From: Lethocerus indicus
Lineage: Eukaryota; Arthropoda; Insecta; Hemiptera; Belostomatidae
Assembly: GCA_019843655.1 (NCBI GenBank)
Contig: JACDQD010000008.1
Span: forward strand, 10,016,442 to 10,080,441
Direction: 5' to 3'
DNA length: 64,000 nt
A model generated the notes under the pieces. It was not told the origin of the DNA. It saw only the letters and a program-made list of their open reading frames with translations, and searched no databases. The position numbers and the translations under genes are program-made. The first letter of the stretch is position 1, and each line of letters starts with the position of its first letter. This document shows, piece by piece, positions 1-13,100 of the stretch.

Positions 1-3000
1 CTATTCCATTACGCGCGTGGTATTTCCTCCGTTGGACGGAATTTATAATTGACAGCCGGTGTTTTCTAATGTTCCGGACAGGTCCCATAGTACTAACAGT
101 AGGCATTTTCTTCGTATCTAAGTTTTCGGAATTTATGCCGTTATGTTCCCAGACTAGATAAAATGACAAAAAGCCATTTTCGACGGTTGAAATATTTTAT
201 TTTTACTATTTTAATTTAGTTCATTTAAAGCGAAATGCGTTTGTCGGACTTATTCCATCAGTTTACCAAATTTCTTTCGTAACTAAAATCCAAAAGATAA
301 AATTTATTCTTGAAATCACACACTGTTTAAGTTGAACGAATTATTGAATATATTAAACGCGATTATTATTTGTTTTGTACTAGCCGGACAATAATTATTA
401 ATAATATAACAAATATATTAATAATTTAACATTTCATTGAGTCAATTTGTAATGTGGTTGTCATTGTAATTCGGTCATTCACCGACCAAAAAGTTTCACT
501 GACGGTTTTTTTTTACAAATCTCTTCTGGTTTCGTTGACCTAAAAATGGGAAAAATATTCCTTCGTCGGTTAAAGTAGGAAAACATGTATATTCCGTCGA
601 GACCTTTCGACTCCCCGCTGAGTACTATAAATTATTAGCCCTTGGGGTTGTACTTTGAGGGCCGCTGTTTGTCGGAACGGAATTATGTATAAAGGGCCCG
701 TCGCCGATTCCATTTTGAAAATATCCTATATGTCCGGTATATGCAGACGTTTCTGATATATCACATCGTTTTATTTGGGACAAATAATTCGGATTAAAAA
801 AGCGGGAACGCTTTTTAAATTAGTATCTTTTAAATCAATTAACAACAGACTGTTAATCTGTGTAGAAATTTAATTAATACCGCGTCGTACCTGTAAAAAT
901 AAACCCCGTAATTTTTTAATTAAGGAAACAGGAGGAACGCCTTATGCGACTATCCCTATCCGTTTGTAACTATTAGCGCATAAACGCATTCAATATCAGC
1001 CAGGGTAGTTAGAGAGGGTAACTCTGTAATGCTAATAGCTGAGATGTCGAGGAAAAAAATATTTATCGTTTACAGTTATTGGGAAAAATATGTAGGTACA
1101 GTTTATGGTTCAGCATGGCTGTTAAGGAAGTTTTCAGCCGGCCGTAACACAGTTCATACCGACAGTCCCGTCGGAGTATTTCCACCACTTTTTGTAGCTC
1201 GCTCTCCGGTGTTAATGCCACTCGTGGCCGTGCACTGTATCGAGTCCTGGCGCTTTCCATTATTCGTCAGAAACAATAGTGGCGGGGGGCGGCGGTGTGG
1301 AGTCCTCTCAGCTAAAAGGACGACGGTACCGCCGGCGGAGGTTTCCGCGTGCCGGGGTGCGTTGAACCCTGGCGGGCCCTCTTCTCCCAAGTGGGCCTTC
1401 CCGGGCATAATGAGAGAGGGCTGCTCCCTCCACCTCCTGAGCCAAGTCAGCTCCTCTTTTGTTTACGAAGGTCATCCTCCACTCCTCGATCGCTCTCTCT
1501 TTCTTTCTCCCCCCTATCTCCCTATCGTCCCCTTTCTCTCGCCCGTCTCCAAATTGTAAATACGTCCTGTATATTCATAATGCCTCGAGTAGTCCGGGGC
1601 CCGAGGCTTCCGAGTGCCGCCCGTGGCCGCCACTAATGAAATGTGAAATTTCGTGCTTTCTTAGAAATCTTGAAAATAATCGTCTTCCACACAAAAATCG
1701 ATTATTGTAGAATTTATAATGGGGGAGTGCTGTTTGGTATACGGGCCCAGCAACCGAACAGGTGGCAATCGAACTGAAGAAGAAATGTATTAAATTTGTG
1801 GTCTCGAGTCGCTGAGAATTCTCTAGGAAACACTGTGACATCGAATGAATAAAAAATGAATCGTTTGCCCCGCGGGGGAGACCAGAGATACATTACTGTC
1901 TCGGCCGGTTGACCCCACGAACCCGCCTCATATTAAATGCACCATATTCCTTCTATTGTCTATGACTTTGCATTCTTTATATTCATGTTCCAGCGAGTAG
2001 TCCTAGGCCAATTAAATGTGGGAGCAGTGCGCCTGACAGTTTAATTTAACAATATCGTGTTAAATTTAACTGTTAGGTTTTGTCATCGATACGACTAAGT
2101 TAATATATTACTTTACTTTGAAAAAAAAATTTATAACAACGAAACCCTCTCTTGTCGCCGTTTGACCCTCTTTTTGGGTATAGCACTAAATAAGTCCGAT
2201 ATATTCAGTTTGTCTTCAGTTGAGCACAGCCCTTCTTCGTACATTTGTACAGTTTCGGAAGTGCTAGGATAGCACTAGGAGAAAATCAGAATTACATTCT
2301 CCGCATCCGGTTTCCCATCCCCGTTCACCCTCCTTAACGTCGTTAGAACGTAGCATCGTGTGACATAAGAAGGACAAAGGTAACCCCCCCCCCCGCAAGT
2401 GCGTGTAATGAGAGGATGCTTTGGAGGTGAGAGAAGCATATGTGAAGGAGGACCAGTGCCATTGACACTGTCGAGTAGGCAGACATCTTCACGAATTTAT
2501 TTTTTTTTCTCTCTCCGCCGCCCTAATGAAGTATCGTTATCGTTGGCGTAGGAACAAATTATTTCGCCGTCGAGTTTCACCCCGCCGTCATTTATATTAA
2601 CGTACCCCTATCCTAGCCAAGGGAATTGAAGTGCGGACCGCTATCGATACTACACCGTTTCCGTTAAAAACAACGTCTGGATCTCGGACCAACCTCTGCA
2701 CTACCTTGAGCATGTACGAGTACGTGTGGTTCCGCAATACGCTTTATTCGTTAATATGCAGTGAAACTACGTAAAATTTTGTATTCAAGAACAGGCTTTT
2801 AAGGACTATTTGAATAAATTCGCCTAGTCTCTAAATAAATTATTTCGAGTAGTATTGATTTGAAATATATTTTTATTTGCAGTATTAAAGTACTGGTAAT
2901 ATTAAATAGGCGACTTATCACTGCCAATTATTTAAATAGGAAATTTTCTCGAAGAAAACTGATTTTGTATTTTGTCAAGCTATCAAAAATTTATTGCTTT

Positions 3001-5289
3001 AAAAACAATTTATACTTGACCCCAGTTTTGGATATAAATTTACCGACGACTAAATGCAATCTGAGGACGGAAACTTTTGGCCTGCGTTCCGAACAGTGGT
3101 GGCCACCTAATCGGTGTATATTTCATCCTTAACGGCCATGTTCCAAAAACCGATAAATCGTTATTTCTGGCCCGTTGTCTTGTTCGAGTTATGTATAACG
3201 GAATTAAATTCAGTATAAACGTACTCTATCGCTCGGAGCGCTGGTCCAGACGACGTTAATGTATTTTTATGTTATTTATATTCTCGCCTCAGTTTTCCTA
3301 TTCTTCCCGGTAGTATGCTCATTCCAGTTAAATTTGAATCGATTCCAGTATATTTTAAATCTGAACCAAATTTTACTGTCCAATCATCGCGTGTTAATGT
3401 ATTTTCTGTCGTCATCAGGTTCAAATTGGCCATATCCCATTAGTCTGTCCTAGATTTTCGTTTATGGCCGCTTATTAATAATTACTCGAGATAAGTAATT
3501 CTGAAGATAAATAATTCTCACTGGTTCAAATAAAACAATGCGGTTTCCACCGCTTTGTGCGGTGCGTTAGCCGTGAGGCCGCCGGGTCGCTTGATACACA
3601 CACAGGTGTCCCCAAAGGGGGTCCTCTATCGGATCGCGGGGAGTCTGAAAAACTAAAATGTATTTTTAACGCGCTGCTCCGATTATTGAATCACATCGCC
3701 TGGAGGACAGCATTCATCCGGGGGTCTCGGAGGGGGCCTCCGTCTTCGACGCCTGATTCATTACACTTAGCGCATCGCCCGAGCAATAAACTGTAAAGAG
3801 AATTTCAAAGGGGAGGGAACTTGCGTGGAAACTTTACCCCGAGAGCAAGTCCGTAAATGTATTCATCTCGACGCGGTTCATTTATTAATGTCTTTCCAGT
3901 GACGACCGGGTAATGGAAGCGGCGACCATTATTCGTGCAGCACTCGTTTCCAATTTCTTTTTTTTATGGTTCACGAGGTTTTCATGGCGGTTTTAAACCG
4001 CCTTTTCTTGTATTCCATCTTTACGTACAATACAAATAAGGATGATCAACGTTCGAAGGGCCTCCCGTTCAAGAATAACTCCAACAGGGGGCAAAGTACA
4101 TATTATAAGTATTAAATTATTCTATTCCATAATATAACTTTCTTGATTTATGTCTCCTCCGACAGAAATCTCATTATCATCCGATATGAGTAGGTCTCTC
4201 ATTATTTCATTGACAACATTTTACTGAAGATGATCAAAAACCGGTCTAGGTTCGGATAAAACCAAATATGCTAGTGGAGACTGTACAGTATATTCCTCAA
4301 ACCTTTTCCGAATTTATTTTTTTCCCCAATACTAGCGGGGTAGGGCATAGACTAAACAAATTTACTTTATTCTGCGGGACCGGGTTGTAATCTCAGCCGC
4401 TCTAAGGGCCCCGCTCAGTATTTCTACAGAGAATCCACGTGTTTTTTCCTCTTCCTCTCGGTCTCTCCCTCCCCCGCCCGGCCGGGCGAAGTAAATCCGC
4501 TCGGTAGGGAATCTGGCTGTGGCAGGAGTCGCGCTGTTGCGGTACCGAGAAAGAGGATTTGTCCCGTCGTTTTGAGATGGAGGGGGGAGGGCATCCGCAA
4601 TGTTTTCCCACCAATCAGCTTATCAGTCCTCTTCCCCTTGTCCGGAGCTCAGAGATCGCGTGATTGTCTCGAATGCTGGCGAGGCGATTTCAAACTACTT
4701 CCTACCTTGTTTGCAGTAATGGAAACGTATGAAAACAGATTTGATAATATTAGATTGCTTGAGGGGCCCAGGTGTCATGTACGGCAGTAAAAGAAGTAAC
4801 CAGGAAAATCCCCCGTTTTAATAGGTAACGTTAAAAATGCAAATCAGCAGCATCCTTCGTTTTTTACTATCATAGAATTGTAGGAATCCGATTTATAGAA
4901 CGTTTATACACTGAATATTATATGTATATAATAATTTAATGATTTTAGGGCACCTAATTCGCCAATTAATAATAGGGAAATTTATACTAATTTTTGTATT
5001 TTAGTACATTTTTGACGGAGTTAGATTTAACGCAAATTCGTTCCAGCCAGTCCAATTATGCTTCGCCTCTAACACGCGGATTTTAAAACATTTGATAACA
5101 TTATAATAACGGCTTATTTTATTGTTAAAAGAACGGGGTCGTAATGCGGTTTGGCGGCTACATTTGAATAGTATTCTTGGAGCGCGCCTTTACGGCGCTG
5201 GTTCTAGACTAAGCCGGCACAACTCAACGACGTTGCGGTGTAGTATTAAAGCGCCGTCTGCGGTAAGAAATGTAAAGTGGGTTTGAAAC

Positions 5290-5328
<39 letters not shown>

Positions 5329-7055
5329 GGCATTGCTTTAAATACGTACGTGTCTCCGTCACGGCACTCCGAATATTTTCTCAAAAACAGGAAATTATGC
5401 ATTATTCTATTCTCGGAGAAATACGTATAAACGCATTATTTGGCTGTACGTATAAATTATGTTACAATTTTTTTTCTAGTTAACTGCTAACCGACGCTCA
5501 TTTGTTACCTCCTAGATCCTGAATAGCACAATAGTGTTTGAAATAAATGCTGTCCTTTCAGGTTTTTGTTTCGAATTCACATTATATTCCTCCTATTTCT
5601 AAATATTCATTACGTTAATTATATTTGTCTTTAATGATGTTAGTGTACACATTTCAATACGGATATAGTCATACATGATTTCCTTCACTTTCATAAATTC
5701 GTTATGAGAGATTATGCTGCTGCAGAAAACTACAGCAAAGACCGTCATTATGTTCTTCCCCAATTATTTACTATGAACGTCTAGCGAAAATCAAATTCCG
5801 TGTTTATAAAATGAGAATCAATTAAATATAATATTAATGCAATGTAAAACAGTTTTATCCAATAATGTTTTATCTGTATCATAGCATGGGGATTGAGGAC
5901 AATTGCCTTTCTAACCTCTCAGTCCATTCGTTAACCCAAGAGCAATTGAGCGTTTAACGTCTTCAAGTGTTCCTCCTCCTCCGCTCTAATGACGAGCCAC
6001 TCCGTTTCAATCCGCTCGGTTAGTGACGAGGGCAAGTACAAGGCTTCAGTACTTCAGTCGTTGCCGCTGAGATCGAGGAATTATTTTGGCGTTGTACCGC
6101 AGTTGTATAATTTCGAAAAACGTACAGCTGAAATGCGGAGACCGTCATTAAACATAACGTGGGCGTATGAAATTATTACAGTGAAGCCTGTTACTTCGTT
6201 ATCTTTACACTAGTGCTGAAATGACTAATCATCACTGGGAAGCCTAACTCTGGGAATTTTTTTACCTATAGCAATGTGAAAATAGTCATTTAATATTTTA
6301 TATCGAAAAAAGTATTTTTTTAAACTTTCGAGTTTAAAGTTAGGCAAAGGTGTTATTGTGCCACTTCTGGGGAGGATTGGGCCTATTTCTGCCTTGCAAA
6401 GTTTAAATCCGCTCGTTGAAACCCGCCCGGCCGGGGTTATCGCATAATCGGCACCAAAATCGATTCCGTCGGCCGATTAATTAATTAAAAGCGTAAACGA
6501 ATTCCCCGCCGGAGCCCCGGTGTTGGCGCGTGTGCTTGTGCGTCCGTGTGTGTGCTGCCGACAATTCGTTGATTATGGAACGATTTGGTGGTACCCTCCC
6601 TCCGTCCCTCGCTCCCTCCCTCCCTCCCCTCCAAAGTCCGCCCGCCCTGCCTCATGTTGCGGCACGGTGGAGCGAATTTATAATTCAGCCCCTTCCTACC
6701 TCTCATTATGTCCCGGGCCCAAATTACAGCCCCCCGCCCGCTGTATCGTTTGTGGGCTACGCGTTATTGAATATCTACCGAATGCGGCGTCGCTGGCCCA
6801 CCACCCATTGTTTTATACACATCTGCCGATAGAAGTTAACGATTTAATTTCCCAGTCCTGGTCACTATTAGTTCTTAGTTCTGTTTAACGCGCAATTCAC
6901 CCAATAGGGATCTCCGTGCAGCAAATTTATCTAATTTTTTGCAGTACAAAACAAAAGAATTAGTGAATGATGTAAGTGAATTTTTTTACAAAACAATGAT
7001 GGCTACGTCAGATAATTTTTCAATTGTTTTTTTAATAATCAATTTTCTGTTATAG
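1..7055. other. Non-coding stretch, probably intron or upstream region of the SASH1-like gene
   Basis: No convincing exon is visible. The open frames here are short, lack family similarity and have no matching splice sites. Because the first recognised exon (7056) starts after a splice acceptor in phase 0, at least one earlier exon must exist; it lies in this stretch unrecognised or outside the window. Visible landmarks are an 11-base C run at 2384-2394, pyrimidine-rich tracts near 1495-1550, 4437-4480 and 6593-6650, a (TC)17 tract at 5293-5326, and a Penelope-type terminal motif near 4223. CpG is abundant. Confidence 0.6.
5293..5326. repeat. (TC)17 microsatellite / GAGA tract
   Basis: Uninterrupted TC units. 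On the minus strand it is a run of GAGA elements, which in insects can bind GAGA factor; function here is unknown. Confidence 0.9.
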
Positions 7056-7172
7056 GTCGGCACTCCCGATGGAGTTGGCGAAGCCCCGACTATGTTACCA
7101 CCCGCTGAATACGACAAGTTTAGGCTCCTTCAAAAGTCCACTGCCAACAGCTTCGAGGAGACCATACACAGG
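7056..7172 (+). CDS. SASH1: SASH1-like exon a (N-terminal part, 39 codons)
   Basis: Flanked by a TTATAG acceptor and a GTATGT donor, phase 0 at both ends. It encodes VGTPDGVGEAPTMLPPAEYD followed by KFRLLQKSTANSFEETIHR. Codon use and open frame stand out from the surrounding intron. It joins in frame to the next exon. I place it in the gene because of phase, strand and the helical character that continues into the following exon; residue-level similarity to SASH proteins was not checked. Confidence 0.72.
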
Positions 7173-10100
7173 GTATGTACATTTTGGACAGAATTTATTC
7201 AACTATTTTTCCAACGGATATTTAAAGAGCGTGTGGGATTCTCTTATGGTTTCCGTTTCTTTCCTTAGTGAAGTAAATAATCAAGTCGGATGTGGAGCAC
7301 CTCCATAACGCTTTAGACGTATCATTTTTCAGCTGCTTCGTCCTTCCGTGGACGAGGGAAGTCACCAAACTTCAGGCTGAAATAACGAAATTCCGAACTT
7401 CGAACGATATCTGATCCAGTTTGGCTGGATCAGCGGCTTTTCCGGCCCTGAAAGAAGGTGGGCCTTCACCGAGAGGGAAAAAAGGGACGGCCGACGACCC
7501 GACGTCCTGTAATCGTCTCCGGCTTTTTTCTGTCTCCTCGGCTTCCTTTACAGCCCCGGTCCGTAATGAAGGACTCCTTTATTGTTATTGCTATTATAAA
7601 TTCGCAAACCCTCCCCCTCCCCCCCCGGACCCAGTCCCGAAAAAAGTCCGCAAGGACTGTGAAAATCGTGGGCGCGCAAAACCCGAGAGCATTTGTTCAG
7701 GAAACGAGATATAAAACGAAGGGAAGCTTTATTATTATATGCGCGTTTTTTCTTTTTATTTCTGTTGTTTTCTTTTTCACCTCCCCGAAGCCTCGAAGGG
7801 GCAGCGATTTACGACCGGTGTACGAGGGCAGGGGATTAACATTAAAAAGTGAAAATGGAGGACGGTGGATGCCTGATTTGACTCTCGCCGTATTATTACA
7901 TTCCGGCTTGAAAAGATTCAGCCGTTTGTTAATGCCTGCTTATTAAACTTTCGAATTTGTTTCATTCTTAAACACGTCTTAATACTGAATGAAATAATTT
8001 TAGGCGCTAGTGCCAAGTATTTCTTTTAAATTCGAAAGTGTAAAGACATTTTGCTCTAATGAATTTTTCATAAAATATCTCTTTGACTTTTATTTATTTG
8101 CAACCGCCTATTGGTAGCGCGTCTACCTTACATTGTCGGGTAAGTTATGTATACTCGACTTCCTTTACAGTTTATCCCTTCGTAGCACTGATTCCGCACA
8201 GATGTCAACTCTCCCACTCGGCGACTTAACTTGCCAATGGTACAGAATTTCCACTATTCCTCGGGAAATATCGTGACCGACAGAAGAAATATTTTATAGC
8301 AATTAGATAACCTAATTCTAAATCGATTTTTCAGAAACATTCATATCTAATTATAGAAATATGCAGCAAGAATAAATAGCAAATATCAATTAAAATGATT
8401 ATAAATATTAACCTCCATTCATCATAATCCCCAATCATATTCATAATTTATATTAATTTGTATGTTGCAAAATATAATGCAGAAATGAACGTAAATTAAA
8501 CTCCACCCAAGAACGTAAAATCTCTACCCAGCTTCAGTAAATATAATACATCGGCTTGCCAACGCAAGCTGAACGAGTAATTTCAACAAATGTACATTTT
8601 TTTAATGAAACGAACATAGAGGGAAGCCCTTGCCAAAATGCGTACAATATTATTAGATACGGCGTAAATTATGTCATTTTTATCTGTTCTGTAAGTATAC
8701 AGAAGTATTGTAGCGGCGATAAAACTGCGTAAATGTTAATCTCGGTCGTGATTCTGTGGCTTAATGTCACACTTTACGGTCCGAGGTCTGAAATTAACAC
8801 GGCCTCCAATTCCGCCCTCGAAATCCCGAGCCGGAGCTCGAAAATTCGCGCCCGTACAATTTCGGATGACAAGATATAAAAAAAGCAGTTTTATTTCCTT
8901 CTTATTCCTCTTTTTTTTCGTACTCCGTTTATCGCCGCCCCCAGTGTGAAGGGCGGCGGCAGCGACAATTTACGATGAGCCGTTGGTCGAGAGCGACGTT
9001 TATAGGAATCGGGTTGGCCCCGGGGAGAGTTTGGGTTAATTCAACGTTTTAATTCCTGAGACCGTGTTTTACCGGCCGGAAAACTGTACAGGTTTTTCCT
9101 TCCTCTTTTTTTTTGTTTGCAACGTTTTTTATTGCGACTCTCCTCGGAGGGGGTCACGGCGGCTGTGCCCGCTGTGTCACGTGACCCGGCGGTAAAACAG
9201 TCGTAGGGGCGGTAGGTAAAGTTCCTCGAGGCCGGCCTCCCCTCTCTCTTTCTTTTTCCTCATTTCTTTGTCCTACCTCGGCAATAAAATTTGCGACCGA
9301 TACCGCCGCTTTAAAGGCCGGAGATAAATTCACCGGGAACGGCGCATCTAGGGGATGCGCGGGCACGAAATAAAAAAGCGATCCCTCCGAGTCCGCCCCG
9401 AGTTACACAATCCCGGCCAAAACAGTTGACGCAGGGACAGCTCTTGAAACTTTAGAAGTCCAAGTGCCGAGGAAAGGGTGAGTAATAAAAATGGCCCTAA
9501 GAAAATCCGAGTTCAAATGCAATGACTTTTACGGTTTTAACAATAATTAAATCTTTAAGTTTAATTTGAATTTTTACTTTTTAGACTAGTATTTAAGGAC
9601 TGCATTTAAAGTAAAACCTTCAATATCATTACATAGCGTTGTCGAAGCGTAATAATTGAAATACACTTTTAATCAAATTGAAACTGCAGTTTCACCTCTG
9701 GAACAATTTCGGGATGAAAGAATTATAAATTCGCGTTATATCGGCGTATTTTTAATTGGACACTTCTGTTTTGTTTTTTCGGACCCGGAAAATATTTGTC
9801 TCTGGCTGAATTACAAGCGCCGAATAGGAGGTCAATTATTTCCGTTCGCCGTCATTATTCGCCGTGTTTGCGCCGGGCGTAAATGTCGATCAGTTTACAG
9901 TTTTCCACCCCCACCTCACGTCCCACACCCCTTTAAATGTAATATTAAATCCCCCGTAATCGGGCCGGTTTAATGGCGGCAAATAAAACACGGACATCTA
10001 AAATGTCCGGCACCTACGTCGTTTTACGGTCAGGCGCCCGTCCCTCGTATATTGGTTGTACGTTCGGCGGCGGTGCATGTAAATGTCCCGCCGTGATTGC

Positions 10101-13100
10101 TCATAAGCGTTATTTATTGTAGAATTGGTTGGTGAAAATTGTCTTCCGGTTCCTGTTCGGGTTGGCCGGTCGAACTGGGTTCCGATAACTATGAATAATC
10201 ACACCGTTCTTCTTTACTCTGAACCAAAGTATCCTGTTTATTTAGAAATTGTGTGAAATTTTTAATTGTAAAAAATCGGTAAGTCTAATCTGCCTTTTAT
10301 CTCCAAGTCTCAGCTGCTCAGTGCCTAGCCGCGACCTTTATTCGGCGGGACATGGACACCCGAATTTTTTTTATTTTCGGCAGAAACGTATTGATATTCG
10401 GGCGGGACAGGAGAAGAAAGTTCCTTCAGAAAAGCGATAAAAGGAGGCGAGGAATGAAAAGACTCAGGAACACAACTTTTAGCCGTACTTTTTCCGATCG
10501 TCCCGAATCCCCTCCGTCCCTTTGTCATCTTTCGGTGCGTTGCCAGGGAAACCAAAAGGCGCTCTCGAGAAACCATTGCCGTTGAATCACGCGAATATCG
10601 TCTTGTCCCCTGGCTTTCTGAGACTCCAATATTTACTCTGTGAGCTTATCAACATACACACCATTATAATAACTGTATATCTTTTTATTTCTCATATTAA
10701 TACTTCAGACTTTAACAACTGAAATTTAATTATTTTCCATTAGGTCTGGAATTATTCTCTGTTAGAACTGCAACATGTCGCGTCGAGTGTTATTTTTTTA
10801 TTTAAAAATTTTAGTATGAAATTTATTGACCTTTATTTATTATGTTTTTGTTTTATATATCCTATACGTGCGTGTGTGTGTGTATGTTTATACCGTCTGT
10901 ATATATTTGCGGTTTGAGTACTTGGGGGGGAGGGGGGCTAAGGATGCGGGCCTATACAGGCAGTTATAAAGGGTTGAGCTGTTAATACATAGAGGATTTG
11001 CTTTAATTACCCAACTAATAACATTAGGCCCCAGGTTTAATGTCTGTAATGGCGGGATAAACCGAGTGAATTTGAATTGCTTCTGGGAGTGATCAATTAT
11101 CAAGTTTGAGTGCAGGTAATTTCCCGGGGAGTTTTCAATTAATAACGCCGCCAGGATTTATCGGCGCCGTTTTTCCCGGGCCCGCCTCTGAATTTCACCG
11201 GCTCTCCCTTTGAAATACCCCCCCGTAACAATTAAAACTTTTATTATCAGTCCAAACAATACAATAATCACAACAGTACTTTCTCGGGCGCACATTTTTT
11301 TAAACGTATAATACAAAAAGTAATATTTTTCTTAAGATTAATATTAATTACAAAACGATTATCGTAGTTATACGCCTTCTGCCGAGTTGTAGGTATTGTA
11401 CATGAAATGTAATAAAATTATTTTTCAAAATGACAAGAGTTGCAGGTATTTTTGATAATACGAAACTGAATTGCGCAGGCGGTGATAATGAAATCCCATT
11501 TATTTTGGAAACATCTTTTCGTTAGATATCGTTTTATTTAAAATTATACCACGCGTCTTTCTAACGATAAAAAATAATGTTTCTACAGAACTCCTGTATA
11601 CACTTAAGTTTGCCGCAGCTCCTTGTTCGAATAAGTTTTTTTTTTCTAATTGTGGACTTCCCTTTGATGGTTGTTTCTTTTTTTCGGTTACAGTTGAAGG
11701 TGCAGGAGGCGCTGAAGAAGAAGGAGCGGTTCGACCGGGAACACGAAGAAGTGAGTTCATTATTGTAATCCCGTATAAATAAGGAGAGTGGGGTCGGTGC
11801 GGTCCCTCTTCTCTAGGCCTTCAGTCTTCCCCCCAACCACCCGCCGAATAAAGTTTGACTCTATAGAGTACTGAGAAGGAACCTTCCGCTGCGGGGTCTT
11901 TTCATTCGACCCCCGAAAAGTTTAAATAGGGATACGACAGCCTGAATAAATAAATAAGGGCTCGGGATCGGGGCGAAGATCGTCCCGGCAAAATTACTGA
12001 AATAATTACACGGCCCATTTTCCCCGGGGACGTCTGCATCTTTTGTCCGCTATATGACTTATTTCTCGGTCCCTTTACTAATGCGGATACTTTGTCTGAA
12101 TTCTTTTCGGCGGAGGTGTCTCATTATCGGGAACCCCGAATCCTATTTAGTACCGAAAAAGAACAATTGGATGTAAGAGTGACTTTGCATAATACTTTAA
12201 TATTGGATCATATAATAATTATATATATTAATTATAATTATATATATACACATATATATAATTATGTATAAGTTAAATGGCTTTCAACGGATGACTATCT
12301 AAATAAAGGGGAATGATCGGATTCGGGGCTGCTTATTCTGGAATACTGGGAAAATAGGAATGAGATTATACATTACAATTCTGTACCCTTTGTTGAAATA
12401 TGCACAGTCACACGCTCGCTTAGACTGAAAACTTTCTGAAAACGGTTTGCCCGAACTGTTTCCAAGAAGGGCGGTTATACTGTCTCCATTGCGGGACAAG
12501 AAAGTACTTGGGAGGCACCACCCCCCCCCACATTGTTTTTCATCGCCGCGACGCCGGATGACGACGTGACCGGCGTCGAGGCGCCCGCAGAAGCCCCGGG
12601 TTTAATTATAAATCGGGGCGCGGTAAATATTAGTCGGGAGGTCGTGGTGAACTTCGTGGCGGTCCCCCCCCCGGGGCCCATAACCGGGTGGAGACTCGGC
12701 GTCGGATTGAACGGGGCGCGGATTGGGGTCTGAGTCGGGCGCTGAGAGCAGCGCCGGAAATTCCCGCCCAGAGGGGTTAGTGCTCGGAAAGAGACCCCTT
12801 TTTATATGTCTCCACTTAGAATAATTACTGGCACTAACAACTTTTGATGTCCCCCTCCCTTACGATATAACTTGAAGGGTGCTCCCTCGCTTGTGTTTAC
12901 GGGCCGTTTCAAAAAAAAATTGTACAGGGCGCTCATCATAATTCCTTATTTTTTTATACAAATTACTGTTTCATTAAATTATCTCGTAATAATAATTTAT
13001 GTTAACGATATTGTAAGGGCTTGTTTTGTGGTTGTACAAACGACTGGTTATAGTTTTTCTAATTTTATGTTCTTTTAAAACTCAAATCATTTTACCGCTT

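Noticed and set aside
5190..5402. Open frames with LSLSLS or REREREREREG
   Set aside because: Translations of the (TC)17 microsatellite.
6520..6888. Plus-strand 122-codon frame rich in Pro/Ser
   Set aside because: Produced by a CCCTCC pyrimidine tract; overlapping frames are equally open, with no splice signals or family similarity.
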